Source: Geothrix campi
GTDB lineage: Bacteria > Acidobacteriota > Holophagae > Holophagales > Holophagaceae
Direction: 5' to 3'
DNA length: 64,000 nt
Assembly: GCF_024609265.1 (NCBI RefSeq)
Contig: NZ_JANHMP010000003.1
Span: 175,497-239,496, forward strand
Made by a program: the position numbers and the translations under genes. This document shows positions 18,160-25,634 of the stretch, one piece after another. The notes under the pieces were generated by a model. It saw nothing but the letters and a program-made list of their open reading frames with translations, was not told the origin of the DNA and did no database searches. Every line of letters begins with the position of its first letter. The stretch's first letter is position 1.

Positions 18160-20874
18160 TCACTTGAAGGTCATGTGGACGGCCTTGATGTCAGCCGTGC
18201 GGCCGGCGCCATGGCAGACCATGCACTGCTCGACCTTGAGGAGCGCCGTGGCGCGGGGTTCATAGAAGGCACCGCCATTGCCCTGGAAATGGGCGATCTC
18301 AGCCGCGGAGTCATGGCAGTTGGAGCAGGCCGCCGTGATCGGCGAGCTCACCAGGGTGGTGGCGGCGGCGTCGGTGTAGGCCGTGGTGGCGGAGGGAGAG
18401 AAGTTCGTCGTGAAGCCCGAACCATAGACGGCGCCGGCGGTCACGAAGGGGGACCAGTAGGTGCCCGGGATGGTCTCCGTGCCCGTGACGACGACATTCA
18501 CGGGGTTCGGCACCGTACCGGTGGCGACGGTGGTCCAGAGCAGGTTGGGAAGCGCGGCCGCGCTGGCGCTGTTCCGGAAATCGTAGGAACCGGGCACGTG
18601 GCAGGCTTCACAGTTGTTCAGGATCGCCGGGTAGGTGATCTCCCAGTACTTGTCGCCAGCAGCGGCTTCCCAGGAGTACTTGTTCGCACGCTTGTCCGCG
18701 GAATGGAGCGCGTGGACCGCGTCCTTGATGTTCACGCCCCAGCCGTTGTTCACGCGGTTCACGTTGTGGCAGAAGGTGCAGGTCGGCGCATCGTTGCGCT
18801 GGCCGGCGTGGTAGACCTTCTCGGTGAAGATGCCCAGCGTGGCGTGGCAGTCATTGCACTTCTGGTTGCTGACGATGGCGCGGCGGGCGGTGCTGCCGCT
18901 GACCAGCTTGGTGACATTGGGGGCCGGTACGCTTACGCCGCCCTGACCGGTGCCGGTCACCTGGACATACTTGCTCGTGGTGGTGTTGAAGGTCACCTGC
19001 AGAGGCGTGTAGGCGTAGCCTGCCACGTCGGTCTGGGTCAGGGGCTGGGTGGAGCTCAGGCCGTAGGTGTAGCCGATGCCGCCGGTCAGGTTTGTGGCGG
19101 TGGCGGGGATCACCACGCCCGTCATGGTCAGGGTGTAGTAGCCGTTGGCGTCGGGGCCCGATAGGGTTCCGGCCGCCGTGGCTGCCAGGGTGTTGCCGTA
19201 CTGATCCAGACCGTCCCCGCGCCAGATGTTCTTGACGTAGGTGCTGACGGACGCGTTCCAATCGGCTGGGGTGGCGATGCCGTCCTGAGGCACGGAGAAG
19301 GTCAGGTAGACGCTGGGGCCGCCGGCATAGTTGTCCCAGAACTCAGGCGTGCTGGCGGTGCTCACGAAGGTCTTGAAGTCCTTCCGCAGCCCGTCTTCCA
19401 GGAAGCGGAAGACGAACACGGGCTGGCGGCTCGCATTCAGGCTGACCGACTGGAAGTCCCAGGTCAGGCGGTGGGCGCCGGCGGGCAGGATGCCGGTGTA
19501 GCCAGCCACATAGGAGGCGTTGGTGTTGTTGTTGCCGCCGGAGGCGACCAGCCAGGCATTGTTCGGGTTGGGCGCGACCACCGGAGTGTGGATGACCTGC
19601 ATCTGCGAGGCGCCATGGCACCCGATGCAGTTCTGGTCGCTGGTCTGGGCGCCACCGGCATGATTGGCACCGCTGATCCAGATGATGCTGTCGTGGCAGG
19701 CGCCACAGGCCAAGCGGCTGGGAACGCTGGTCCAGTTGTCGCCCTGGGGGGCGGCGGCCGACTGGGTGTGGCACTTCGTGCAGTTCCGCAGATCCTGCGG
19801 ATAGGTCACTTCGTTGTACTGGGTGCCGAACTGGTTGTAGCCCTGGTAGGTGAGGAGCTCGCCTGTGTGGATCTTGTGGATCATGTTCGGGAAGTTGGGT
19901 AGCGCCCGATCCTGGAGCCTGGCGGTGAAGATGCCGTAGGCCCCGGGGACGAGGGCATTGCCTGTGGCCGGCAGGGATTCGGTGGCGCCGTACTTGTGCT
20001 GCTCGGTATGGCAGACCACGCACAGCAGGACGTCATGGATGGGCGGGAAGTAGTTGGCGTGGAAGGCCAGCTTGGTGTGGCAGCTGTTGCAGCCTGCCTG
20101 ATCGGCGATCACTCGCTGGGCATCCGAGGCGGTGACCGCCTTGCCCGTGGAAGGGATGAAGTCGTAGGACAGGTTGGCGGAATCCAGCGTCTGGATCGTG
20201 GTGCCGGGTTGATTCCCGCCCACCGTGATGATCAGGCGATGGGTGAGGGTCGGATCGTAGGTCAGATCGTCCAGGTCGGCCTTGAGGTGGGTGGCGTCAT
20301 AGACGGTGGCCGCATCCACGTAGCCTTTGACCTTGGTGATGTCCAGGGCGAAGGTATAGGTGTAGGTTCCGTCAAGGTTGTCCTTCAGGATTCCGTCGTT
20401 CTCATGCTCGGCGAAATGGGGCACGGCGCTCTGCCCGGCGGCGGGAGTCTCTGTGACGACGTAGTTCACCCAGCGGCTGGGGCTCCCCGAAGCTGCATCG
20501 GCTGGGATGAGCTTGGCGATCGCGAACGCGAAATTGGGGTAGGTCCCATTGGCCGCCTGGCTGGCCAGGCCACTTACCGGCGTGCCCACGCCGTCCGTGA
20601 CCGTGAAGGTCACGACGGGGGCACCGCCCATGGTGACGCTGTTGACCGTTCCCTTGAGCGCCAGCTTGGCCCACTGGTCGCTGGTCAGCTGGGCGGCATT
20701 CACGGTGAGGACGGCATTGGTTCCATTCGTGCCGTTGGTTCCGTTCGTCCCGTTGGTGCCATTGGTGCCGTTGGCCCCGGCCGCACCCGTCTTCCCGTCA
20801 CAGGCCACCAGCATGAGAACGACGGCGGTCCCGGCGATGAGACCGCAGATCTGTTTCAGAGGTCGATGCTGCAT
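18160..20874 (-). CDS. OmcA/MtrC-family decaheme outer-surface lipoprotein 2
   Basis: This 904-aa paralog has the lipobox LMLVAC (Cys25, Asp at +2), the six-fold NGT spacer and ten CxxCH sites (CNSCH, CVVCH, CTKCH, CGACH, CIGCH; CNDCH, CTFCH, CEACH, CSNCH, CMVCH) in two groups of five separated by a long heme-free domain. It is closer to decaheme 3 than to decaheme 1: the second heme group is nearly identical in motif order, and both end in CMVCHG followed by GRTADIKAVHM. AAGGAGG lies well placed before the ATG. It forms its own transcription unit between a CRP-type promoter module and a double-hairpin terminator. Confidence 0.93.
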   Translation of the reverse strand: MQHRPLKQICGLIAGTAVVLMLVACDGKTGAAGANGTNGTNGTNGTNGTNGTNAVLTVNAAQLTSDQWAKLALKGTVNSVTMGGAPVVTFTVTDGVGTPVSGLASQAANGTYPNFAFAIAKLIPADAASGSPSRWVNYVVTETPAAGQSAVPHFAEHENDGILKDNLDGTYTYTFALDITKVKGYVDAATVYDATHLKADLDDLTYDPTLTHRLIITVGGNQPGTTIQTLDSANLSYDFIPSTGKAVTASDAQRVIADQAGCNSCHTKLAFHANYFPPIHDVLLCVVCHTEQHKYGATESLPATGNALVPGAYGIFTARLQDRALPNFPNMIHKIHTGELLTYQGYNQFGTQYNEVTYPQDLRNCTKCHTQSAAAPQGDNWTSVPSRLACGACHDSIIWISGANHAGGAQTSDQNCIGCHGASQMQVIHTPVVAPNPNNAWLVASGGNNNTNASYVAGYTGILPAGAHRLTWDFQSVSLNASRQPVFVFRFLEDGLRKDFKTFVSTASTPEFWDNYAGGPSVYLTFSVPQDGIATPADWNASVSTYVKNIWRGDGLDQYGNTLAATAAGTLSGPDANGYYTLTMTGVVIPATATNLTGGIGYTYGLSSTQPLTQTDVAGYAYTPLQVTFNTTTSKYVQVTGTGQGGVSVPAPNVTKLVSGSTARRAIVSNQKCNDCHATLGIFTEKVYHAGQRNDAPTCTFCHNVNRVNNGWGVNIKDAVHALHSADKRANKYSWEAAAGDKYWEITYPAILNNCEACHVPGSYDFRNSASAAALPNLLWTTVATGTVPNPVNVVVTGTETIPGTYWSPFVTAGAVYGSGFTTNFSPSATTAYTDAAATTLVSSPITAACSNCHDSAAEIAHFQGNGGAFYEPRATALLKVEQCMVCHGAGRTADIKAVHMTFK
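20719..20772 (-). repeat. 9-bp tandem repeat encoding (NGT)6 in decaheme 2
   Basis: Same six-unit Asn-Gly-Thr tract as in the paralogs, with different synonymous codons. Confidence 0.85.
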
Positions 20875-20990
20875 GGTTCATCCTCCTTGGGGTAGGGATT
20901 TGCAGGCGGTTCAGGCGGTATGGGGCAATCACGCTTGATTCAATTGGACTGGCACCCACAGGCGGACCTGAGCGAAGAGTTTCGGCAATG

Positions 20991-21041
20991 ATGATCCTTC
21001 GGTAATTTATGAAGTCAATCGCCCTTGTGACTTGTGTCACG
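20991..21041 (-). promoter_or_regulatory. Conserved promoter-operator module (copy 3) of decaheme 2
   Basis: On the minus strand: operator CGTGA-CACAAG-TCACA (21041-21026), 7 bp, TTGACT (21018-21013), 16 bp, GATCAT (20996-20991). The layout is identical to copies 1 and 2. The leader to the ATG at 20874 is about 110 nt. Confidence 0.7.
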
Positions 21042-21093
21042 GCACGCGTGACAATCAAGTTCCACCCGACAGCGACAGGTTGGGAGGCCGGTA

Positions 21094-21121
21094 CGCGAAA
21101 AGGCCCCCGGATATCGGGGGC
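21094..21121 (-). terminator. Intrinsic terminator after the second HhH gene
   Basis: GCCCCCG / CGGGGGC stem (21103-21121 arms) with a short AU-rich loop, followed on the minus strand by CTTTTCG. It closes the operon that starts with the outer-membrane barrel gene. Confidence 0.75.
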
Positions 21122-21145
21122 TCTTCTATTAAATTTCCGCGGTTC

Positions 21146-21553
21146 TTATTTGGACTTAGCCTTCACGCTTGGTTGTCTGGCCACGATCTGCTTCCGGAGT
21201 GTCTGGAAGAGATCGTTCGGCAGGACGTTCTTCGTCACCAGAAAGGCCTTGGAGAGGTAGGGACGGCCCGCGATGATCTTGTCGGCGTAAGCATCCGTGA
21301 TGCCCGGCAGGGTCTTCAGCTGATCCTTGGTGGCGCTGTTGATGTCGATGGCCTTGGCTTCGGTCTCTGCCTTCACCTTGGCCCGGGCCTTGGTCTTGGC
21401 GGCCACGGCCTTCGCTTTCGCGTCCTTCGCGGCCTTGGTGCTCTTGGGCTGGGTCTTCCGGGGCGGTTCCGTCTCCTCCTGGGCCCGGGCCATGGGGGCG
21501 GGTGCAAGCAGGGCCAGGGTGGCCAGGGTGAACTTCAGCAGGGGGTTCTTCAT
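21146..21553 (-). CDS. Secreted ComEA-like helix-hairpin-helix protein 2
   Basis: The 135-aa product (ATG at 21553 with GAGGT upstream) has a signal peptide (residues 1-24, cleaved near ARAQ), a strongly basic Lys/Ala linker (about residues 32-65) and a C-terminal helix-hairpin-helix unit, DINSATKDQLKTLPGITDAYADKIIAGRPY by pattern, with the same tail (KAFLVTKNVLP) as the paralog at 14641. It lies downstream of decaheme 3, beyond a terminator-like hairpin. The basic linker plus HhH fold suggests nonspecific DNA binding outside the cytoplasm. Not enough to call a competence protein. Confidence 0.8.
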   Translation of the reverse strand: MKNPLLKFTLATLALLAPAPMARAQEETEPPRKTQPKSTKAAKDAKAKAVAAKTKARAKVKAETEAKAIDINSATKDQLKTLPGITDAYADKIIAGRPYLSKAFLVTKNVLPNDLFQTLRKQIVARQPSVKAKSK

Positions 21554-21631
21554 GGGGACCTCGTGAGCCGGAGGCCGATTGTCCGGCCTGCGCATCGGCA
21601 TTGTCAATCGGCCTGGTCGGCAGGGGGCGAT

Positions 21632-21719
21632 CAGAAAGAGGACCCGGAGCGGTCAGGCGTCCGGGTCCTCGTTCGTTGCGGTGACTGGTCGCCAGGGCGC
21701 GGCGAACCGCGCCCTGGCG
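21632..21719 (-). terminator. Double-hairpin 3' end of decaheme 3 transcript
   Basis: A 13-bp perfect stem CGCCAGGGCGCGG / CCGCGCCCTGGCG with a UUCG loop (21690-21719) lies 7 bp after the stop codon, then GAGGACCCGG / CCGGGTCCTC (21638-21670) followed by TTTCTG on the minus strand. Partial read-through would be needed for the HhH gene downstream to share the operon promoter. Confidence 0.7.
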
Positions 21720-21726
21720 GGGGACA

Positions 21727-24390
21727 TTACTTGAAGTTCATGTGGACGGCCTTGATGTCAGCCGTGCGGCCGGAGCCGTGGCAGACCATGCACTGCTCGA
21801 CCTTGAGGAGCGCGGTGGCGCGAGCCTCGTAGAACGCCCCGCCGTTGCCCTTGAAGTGGGCGATGGCAGCCGGGGTGTCGTGGCAGTTAGAGCAGGCGGA
21901 GGTGATCGGGCTGTTCACCAGGGTGGTGGGCGCCGCGTTGGTGATCACCTGGGTCGTGGCGTTGTAGCCGAAGCCACTGCCGAAGACATAGGCGGAACCG
22001 TAGGCAGCCGCGAAGGGCGACCAGTAGACGCCGGGAACCGTCTCATTGCCGGTCACGATGGCATTGACGGGAGTCGGGGTCGTGCCAGTGGCGACGGTGG
22101 TCCAGAGCAGGTTGGGAATGGCGGCCGCGTTGGTGCTGTTGCTGAAGTCGTACGAGCCGGGCACGTGGCAGGCTTCGCAGTTGTTCAGGATGGCCGGGTA
22201 AGTGACATTCCAGTAGGTGTCGCCCGCGGAGACTTCCCACGAGAACTTGTTCACCCGCTTGTCTGCGGCGTGGATGGAGTGGATCGCATCCTTGATGTTC
22301 ACGCCCCAGCCGCTGTTCACACGGTTGACGTTGTGGCAGAAGGTGCAAGTGGGGGCGTCGTTGCGCTCACCGGCATGATACGTCTTGTCGGTGAAGACAC
22401 CCAGGACGGCGTGGCAGTCGTTGCACTTCTGGTTGGCGACGATGGAACGACGGGCCGTCTGAGCCGCGAAGCCGGCGGGCAGGGTTCCGCTCACGAGCTT
22501 GGCGACGTTGGGAGCGGGCACGCTCAGGCCGCCGGTACCGGTGATGCCACCGGAGTAGGGGAAGGCCGGGAGGTCAATCTGAGTGAGCGGCGGGTTGCCG
22601 TAGCTGTAGTTGTAGCCAATGCCGCCCGTGATCTGGGTAGCGCTGGCGGGGACCGCCGCGACGAACGTCAGAGCGTAGTAGCCGTTTGCGTCAGGGCCGG
22701 CCATGGTCGCGGTCGTGACGGTCTTGTTCCAGACGTTCCGGATGGTGGCGCTGAGCGTGGCGTTCCAGTCAGCCGGGGCGGTGATGCCGTCTTGGGCGAC
22801 GCCAAAGGCGATATAGGCGTTGGGGCTGCCGATGTAGCCGGGCATCAACTCGACCGTGGCGTCGGCGGCGGCGGGGGCCGCGTTGAAGGCCACTGCGGTG
22901 CCGTCCTTCATGAAGCGGAAGGTGACCACGGGCTGATTGCTGCTGTTGAGGGTGATGCTCTTCAGATCGTAGGTGATCTGGTGGGCGCCGGCGGGCAGGA
23001 TGCTCTTGTAGTCGGCGATGTAGGAGCCGTTGGTGTGGCTGCCGGCGACGTAGCCCGGGTTGGGCGCGACCATCGGGGTGTGGATGACCTGCATCTGCGA
23101 GGCGCCGTGGCAGCCCGTGCAGTTCAGGTCGCTGGTCTGGGGGCCACCAGCGTGGTTGGTGCCGGCCACCCAGTCGATGCCATCGTGGCAGGCGCCACAG
23201 GCCATGCGGCTGGGGTTGGTCTTCCAGGCATCACCCTGAGGGGTGGCAGCGATGGAAGCCGTGTGGCACTTGGAGCAGTTGCGCAGATCCTGCGGGTAGG
23301 TGGTCTCGTTGAAGGGGATTCCGGCGTAGAGGTAGCCGGTCTTCTGCAGGAACTCACCCGCATGGAGGCGGTGGATGAAGGCCGGGAAATCGCCCGCGGC
23401 CAGACCATTGATCTTGTAGGTGTTGCCGGTGTAGCCCGTGGCCGTCGTGGTGGCTTCGGGGTTGCCATACTTGCGCTGGTCGTTGTGGCAGACCACGCAG
23501 TAGCGGGGGTCGATACGGTTGCCGCCGTGGACTTCGAAACGGGTGTGGCAGGAGTTGCAGGAGGCCATGTCCACGATGTTGCGCTGCGCATCGGCGGCAG
23601 GAGCGGCGCCGGTGGCGGGCACGAAATCGTAGGTGATGTTCGCGGGGGTCAGGATGGGCACGCCGGTGATGCCGGTATTGGAACCATCGGGGGTGTTGGT
23701 GCTGGTGCCGCGGGCATTGCCGCCGATCTGGATGCTGACCCGATGGGTCAGGGTGGGCTGGTAGGTCACGTCGCCAAGATCAGCGCGGAACTGGTTCTTC
23801 GTGGCATCGTAGGCATAGCCATCCAGGAAGGCCTGGGCAGCGGTGATGTCGCGGTAGAAGGTGTACTTGTAGGAACCGTCGCCGTTGTCGACCAAGGTGC
23901 CCGTGTTGTCGGTGCTGGGCTTGGAGGGAGCCGCGGCGGTGCTGGTGGTGGGCATCGTGGTGACGATGTAGTTCACCCACATGCTGGGGCTGCCGTTGGT
24001 GCCGGGCACCAGCTTCGCGATGCTGAAGCCGAAGTTGGCGTAGCTGGGGACCAGGGCAGTAGAGGTCTTGGTGGTGAAGCCGAGACCGCTGACGGGGGTA
24101 CCCTTGCTATCGGTGACCGTGAAGTTGACGACGGGCTTGCTGCCCATGGTCACGCTGGTGACAGTGCCGTTGAGGGCGAGCTGGCCCCACTGATCGGGGG
24201 TGAGTTGGGCGGCGTTCACCGTGATGGTCGCGTTGGTGCCATTGGTACCGTTGGTGCCATTGGTGCCGTTGGTGCCGTTGGTGCCGTTGGCGCCGGCGGG
24301 GCCTGTCTTGCCGTTACAGCCGATCAGCACCAGGGCGACGGCTGCGGTGGCGATGAGGCCGCAGAGCTGTTTCAGAGGTCGGTGTTGCAT
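21727..24390 (-). CDS. OmcA/MtrC-family decaheme outer-surface lipoprotein 3
   Basis: This 887-aa paralog has lipobox LVLIGC (Cys25, Asn at +2, unlike Asp in the other two), the (NGT)6 spacer, and ten CxxCH sites (CNSCH, CVVCH, CSKCH, CGACH, CTGCH; CNDCH, CTFCH, CEACH, CSNCH, CMVCH). It has no CRP-type promoter module of its own and follows the hexaheme lipoprotein by 89 bp, so it belongs to the operon headed by the outer-membrane barrel. It is the likely terminal surface cytochrome of that conduit, with decahemes 1 and 2 as separately regulated additions. Confidence 0.93.
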   Translation of the reverse strand: MQHRPLKQLCGLIATAAVALVLIGCNGKTGPAGANGTNGTNGTNGTNGTNGTNATITVNAAQLTPDQWGQLALNGTVTSVTMGSKPVVNFTVTDSKGTPVSGLGFTTKTSTALVPSYANFGFSIAKLVPGTNGSPSMWVNYIVTTMPTTSTAAAPSKPSTDNTGTLVDNGDGSYKYTFYRDITAAQAFLDGYAYDATKNQFRADLGDVTYQPTLTHRVSIQIGGNARGTSTNTPDGSNTGITGVPILTPANITYDFVPATGAAPAADAQRNIVDMASCNSCHTRFEVHGGNRIDPRYCVVCHNDQRKYGNPEATTTATGYTGNTYKINGLAAGDFPAFIHRLHAGEFLQKTGYLYAGIPFNETTYPQDLRNCSKCHTASIAATPQGDAWKTNPSRMACGACHDGIDWVAGTNHAGGPQTSDLNCTGCHGASQMQVIHTPMVAPNPGYVAGSHTNGSYIADYKSILPAGAHQITYDLKSITLNSSNQPVVTFRFMKDGTAVAFNAAPAAADATVELMPGYIGSPNAYIAFGVAQDGITAPADWNATLSATIRNVWNKTVTTATMAGPDANGYYALTFVAAVPASATQITGGIGYNYSYGNPPLTQIDLPAFPYSGGITGTGGLSVPAPNVAKLVSGTLPAGFAAQTARRSIVANQKCNDCHAVLGVFTDKTYHAGERNDAPTCTFCHNVNRVNSGWGVNIKDAIHSIHAADKRVNKFSWEVSAGDTYWNVTYPAILNNCEACHVPGSYDFSNSTNAAAIPNLLWTTVATGTTPTPVNAIVTGNETVPGVYWSPFAAAYGSAYVFGSGFGYNATTQVITNAAPTTLVNSPITSACSNCHDTPAAIAHFKGNGGAFYEARATALLKVEQCMVCHGSGRTADIKAVHMNFK
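24235..24288 (-). repeat. 9-bp tandem repeat encoding (NGT)6 in decaheme 3
   Basis: Third six-unit Asn-Gly-Thr tract; here the DNA units are the most uniform of the three copies. Confidence 0.85.
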
Positions 24391-24479
24391 GCTTCATTCT
24401 CCTTAGTGGGAGTCAAACTGCGGTTGGGTGGACGGGGTGGGAAGACTTCAGGCTGATCGACGAGATAGGCGCCTCCTTA

Positions 24480-25130
24480 TCAGAAGCTCGTGCCGTGGCA
24501 CAGGGTGTTGTTGAAGCAGCCGGGCGCGGTGCCGGCGGGCGCCGGAGTCACGGGCTTGAGGGAGGAGTTGGCCCCATTGAGATGGCACTGGGCGCAAGCG
24601 GGAGCGTTCCCACCGTTCGTGTTGACATGGCTGGGCGACGTGAACGTGGCCCCGCGCCAGGGAGCGTCGGGGTGCGGCGCCTTGGTGTGGCAGGATTTGC
24701 AGGAGACGGCGATGCCATCGGTGTAGTTCGCCCCGTGGCACTTGGTGCAGTAGGCGAAGCCGGCGCCATCGACCACCGTGCCGCCGATCAGCTGGGTGGT
24801 GGCCGGTACGGCCTGGGCGCCGAGGCGACCGTGCTGGCTGGGATCCGCCCAGCCCGTGGGGTGGTTCACGCCATTCGTGTGGCAGGTGAAGCAGCTCACC
24901 TTGGAGATGCCGCCCGCCTGGGCCGGATCCGAGGTGGAGCCGTGGCAGGTCCGGCACTGGTCGGGCGCCTTGGCGTAATCGACGTAGTGGACTTCGATCC
25001 AGTTCGTCGGGTGCTGCCCGGTGGTGGCATTGAACGGGGCCGCCTTCCCGGCGGTTCCGGCGCATCCCCAGGCAAGAAGCGCGAGGACCATCGCGAAACA
25101 GCTTCCTACCATCAGCTTAGTTCGGCTCAT
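24480..25130 (-). CDS. Multiheme c-type lipoprotein (five CxxCH plus one CX5CH)
   Basis: The 216-aa product has a lipoprotein signal (LLAWGC, Cys at about 23). Five standard heme sites are visible (CRTCH, CFTCH, CTKCH, CKSCH, CAQCH) and a sixth Cys-x5-Cys-His (CFNNTLCH) near the C-terminus, reminiscent of expanded CxxxxCH sites in Geobacter cytochromes. The ATG at 25130 with AAGGGG upstream is preferred over a GTG at 25148. It lies between the pentaheme protein and decaheme 3 in one operon. It probably passes electrons between the periplasmic side and the decaheme, but its side of the membrane is not determined. Confidence 0.85.
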   Translation of the reverse strand: MSRTKLMVGSCFAMVLALLAWGCAGTAGKAAPFNATTGQHPTNWIEVHYVDYAKAPDQCRTCHGSTSDPAQAGGISKVSCFTCHTNGVNHPTGWADPSQHGRLGAQAVPATTQLIGGTVVDGAGFAYCTKCHGANYTDGIAVSCKSCHTKAPHPDAPWRGATFTSPSHVNTNGGNAPACAQCHLNGANSSLKPVTPAPAGTAPGCFNNTLCHGTSF

Positions 25131-25160
25131 TGTGTTCCCCTTGGACACGAATTCAGATCC

Positions 25161-25634
25161 CTACCGGTGGCAGGCTGCGCACTTCTCGTTGTTGGCCCGG
25201 CCGTGGCAGGCGTAGCAGCTGGACGGATCCATCTTCCCTTCGATGCGATGCTGGGTCATGAAGTCGCCCCGATGCGGCGTCTCCCGATCGGGCCGGTCGC
25301 TGAAGCGGGTGGCGGGCTTCATGGGGACCTTCCCCCCGTGGCAGTCCGCGCAGAAGGACTGGGCGTGGCAGGCGGCGCAGGTATTGGAGTCCTGGTTGGC
25401 CTGGAACCGGTGGTCCTTCACGAAGGTGGGCGTGTGGTCGAAGGCGGCGAAGGGCTTCTGCGCGCCCTTGGCCACGTCGTTGCTGTGGCACTCGGAGCAG
25501 ATGGGACGGCCCGCACCCAGCTCCTGGGGGTGGGTCGCCGCGAAGCTCGCCTCAGGCGAAATGAGGCTGCACGCCATCAGGACGCCGAGACCCAGCGCGA
25601 TGCCGATGATCTGGAAAATGGACTTCCGGGCCAT
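25161..25634 (-). CDS. Pentaheme c-type cytochrome, periplasmic or membrane-anchored
   Basis: The 157-aa product has an N-terminal hydrophobic segment (residues 6-21; a cleavage site after SFA and a possible lipobox LMAC are both present) and five heme sites: CSECH, CAACH, CADCH, CYACH and CAACH. Its start codon overlaps the stop of the barrel gene (TAATG), so the two are translationally coupled. This supports a role as the periplasmic partner of the barrel, in the place that decaheme MtrA occupies in Shewanella; five hemes are too few to span a barrel in the MtrA manner. Confidence 0.88.
   Translation of the reverse strand: MARKSIFQIIGIALGLGVLMACSLISPEASFAATHPQELGAGRPICSECHSNDVAKGAQKPFAAFDHTPTFVKDHRFQANQDSNTCAACHAQSFCADCHGGKVPMKPATRFSDRPDRETPHRGDFMTQHRIEGKMDPSSCYACHGRANNEKCAACHR

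Noticed and set aside
17554..24288. Short tandem repeats at 17554, 20719 and 24235 considered as CRISPR-like arrays
   Set aside because: Units are 9 bp, in frame, encode NGT and have no spacers; no cas genes are present.
21742..24456. 904-codon open frame opposite decaheme 3
   Set aside because: Antisense shadow of the decaheme; all CxxCH sites are on the minus strand.
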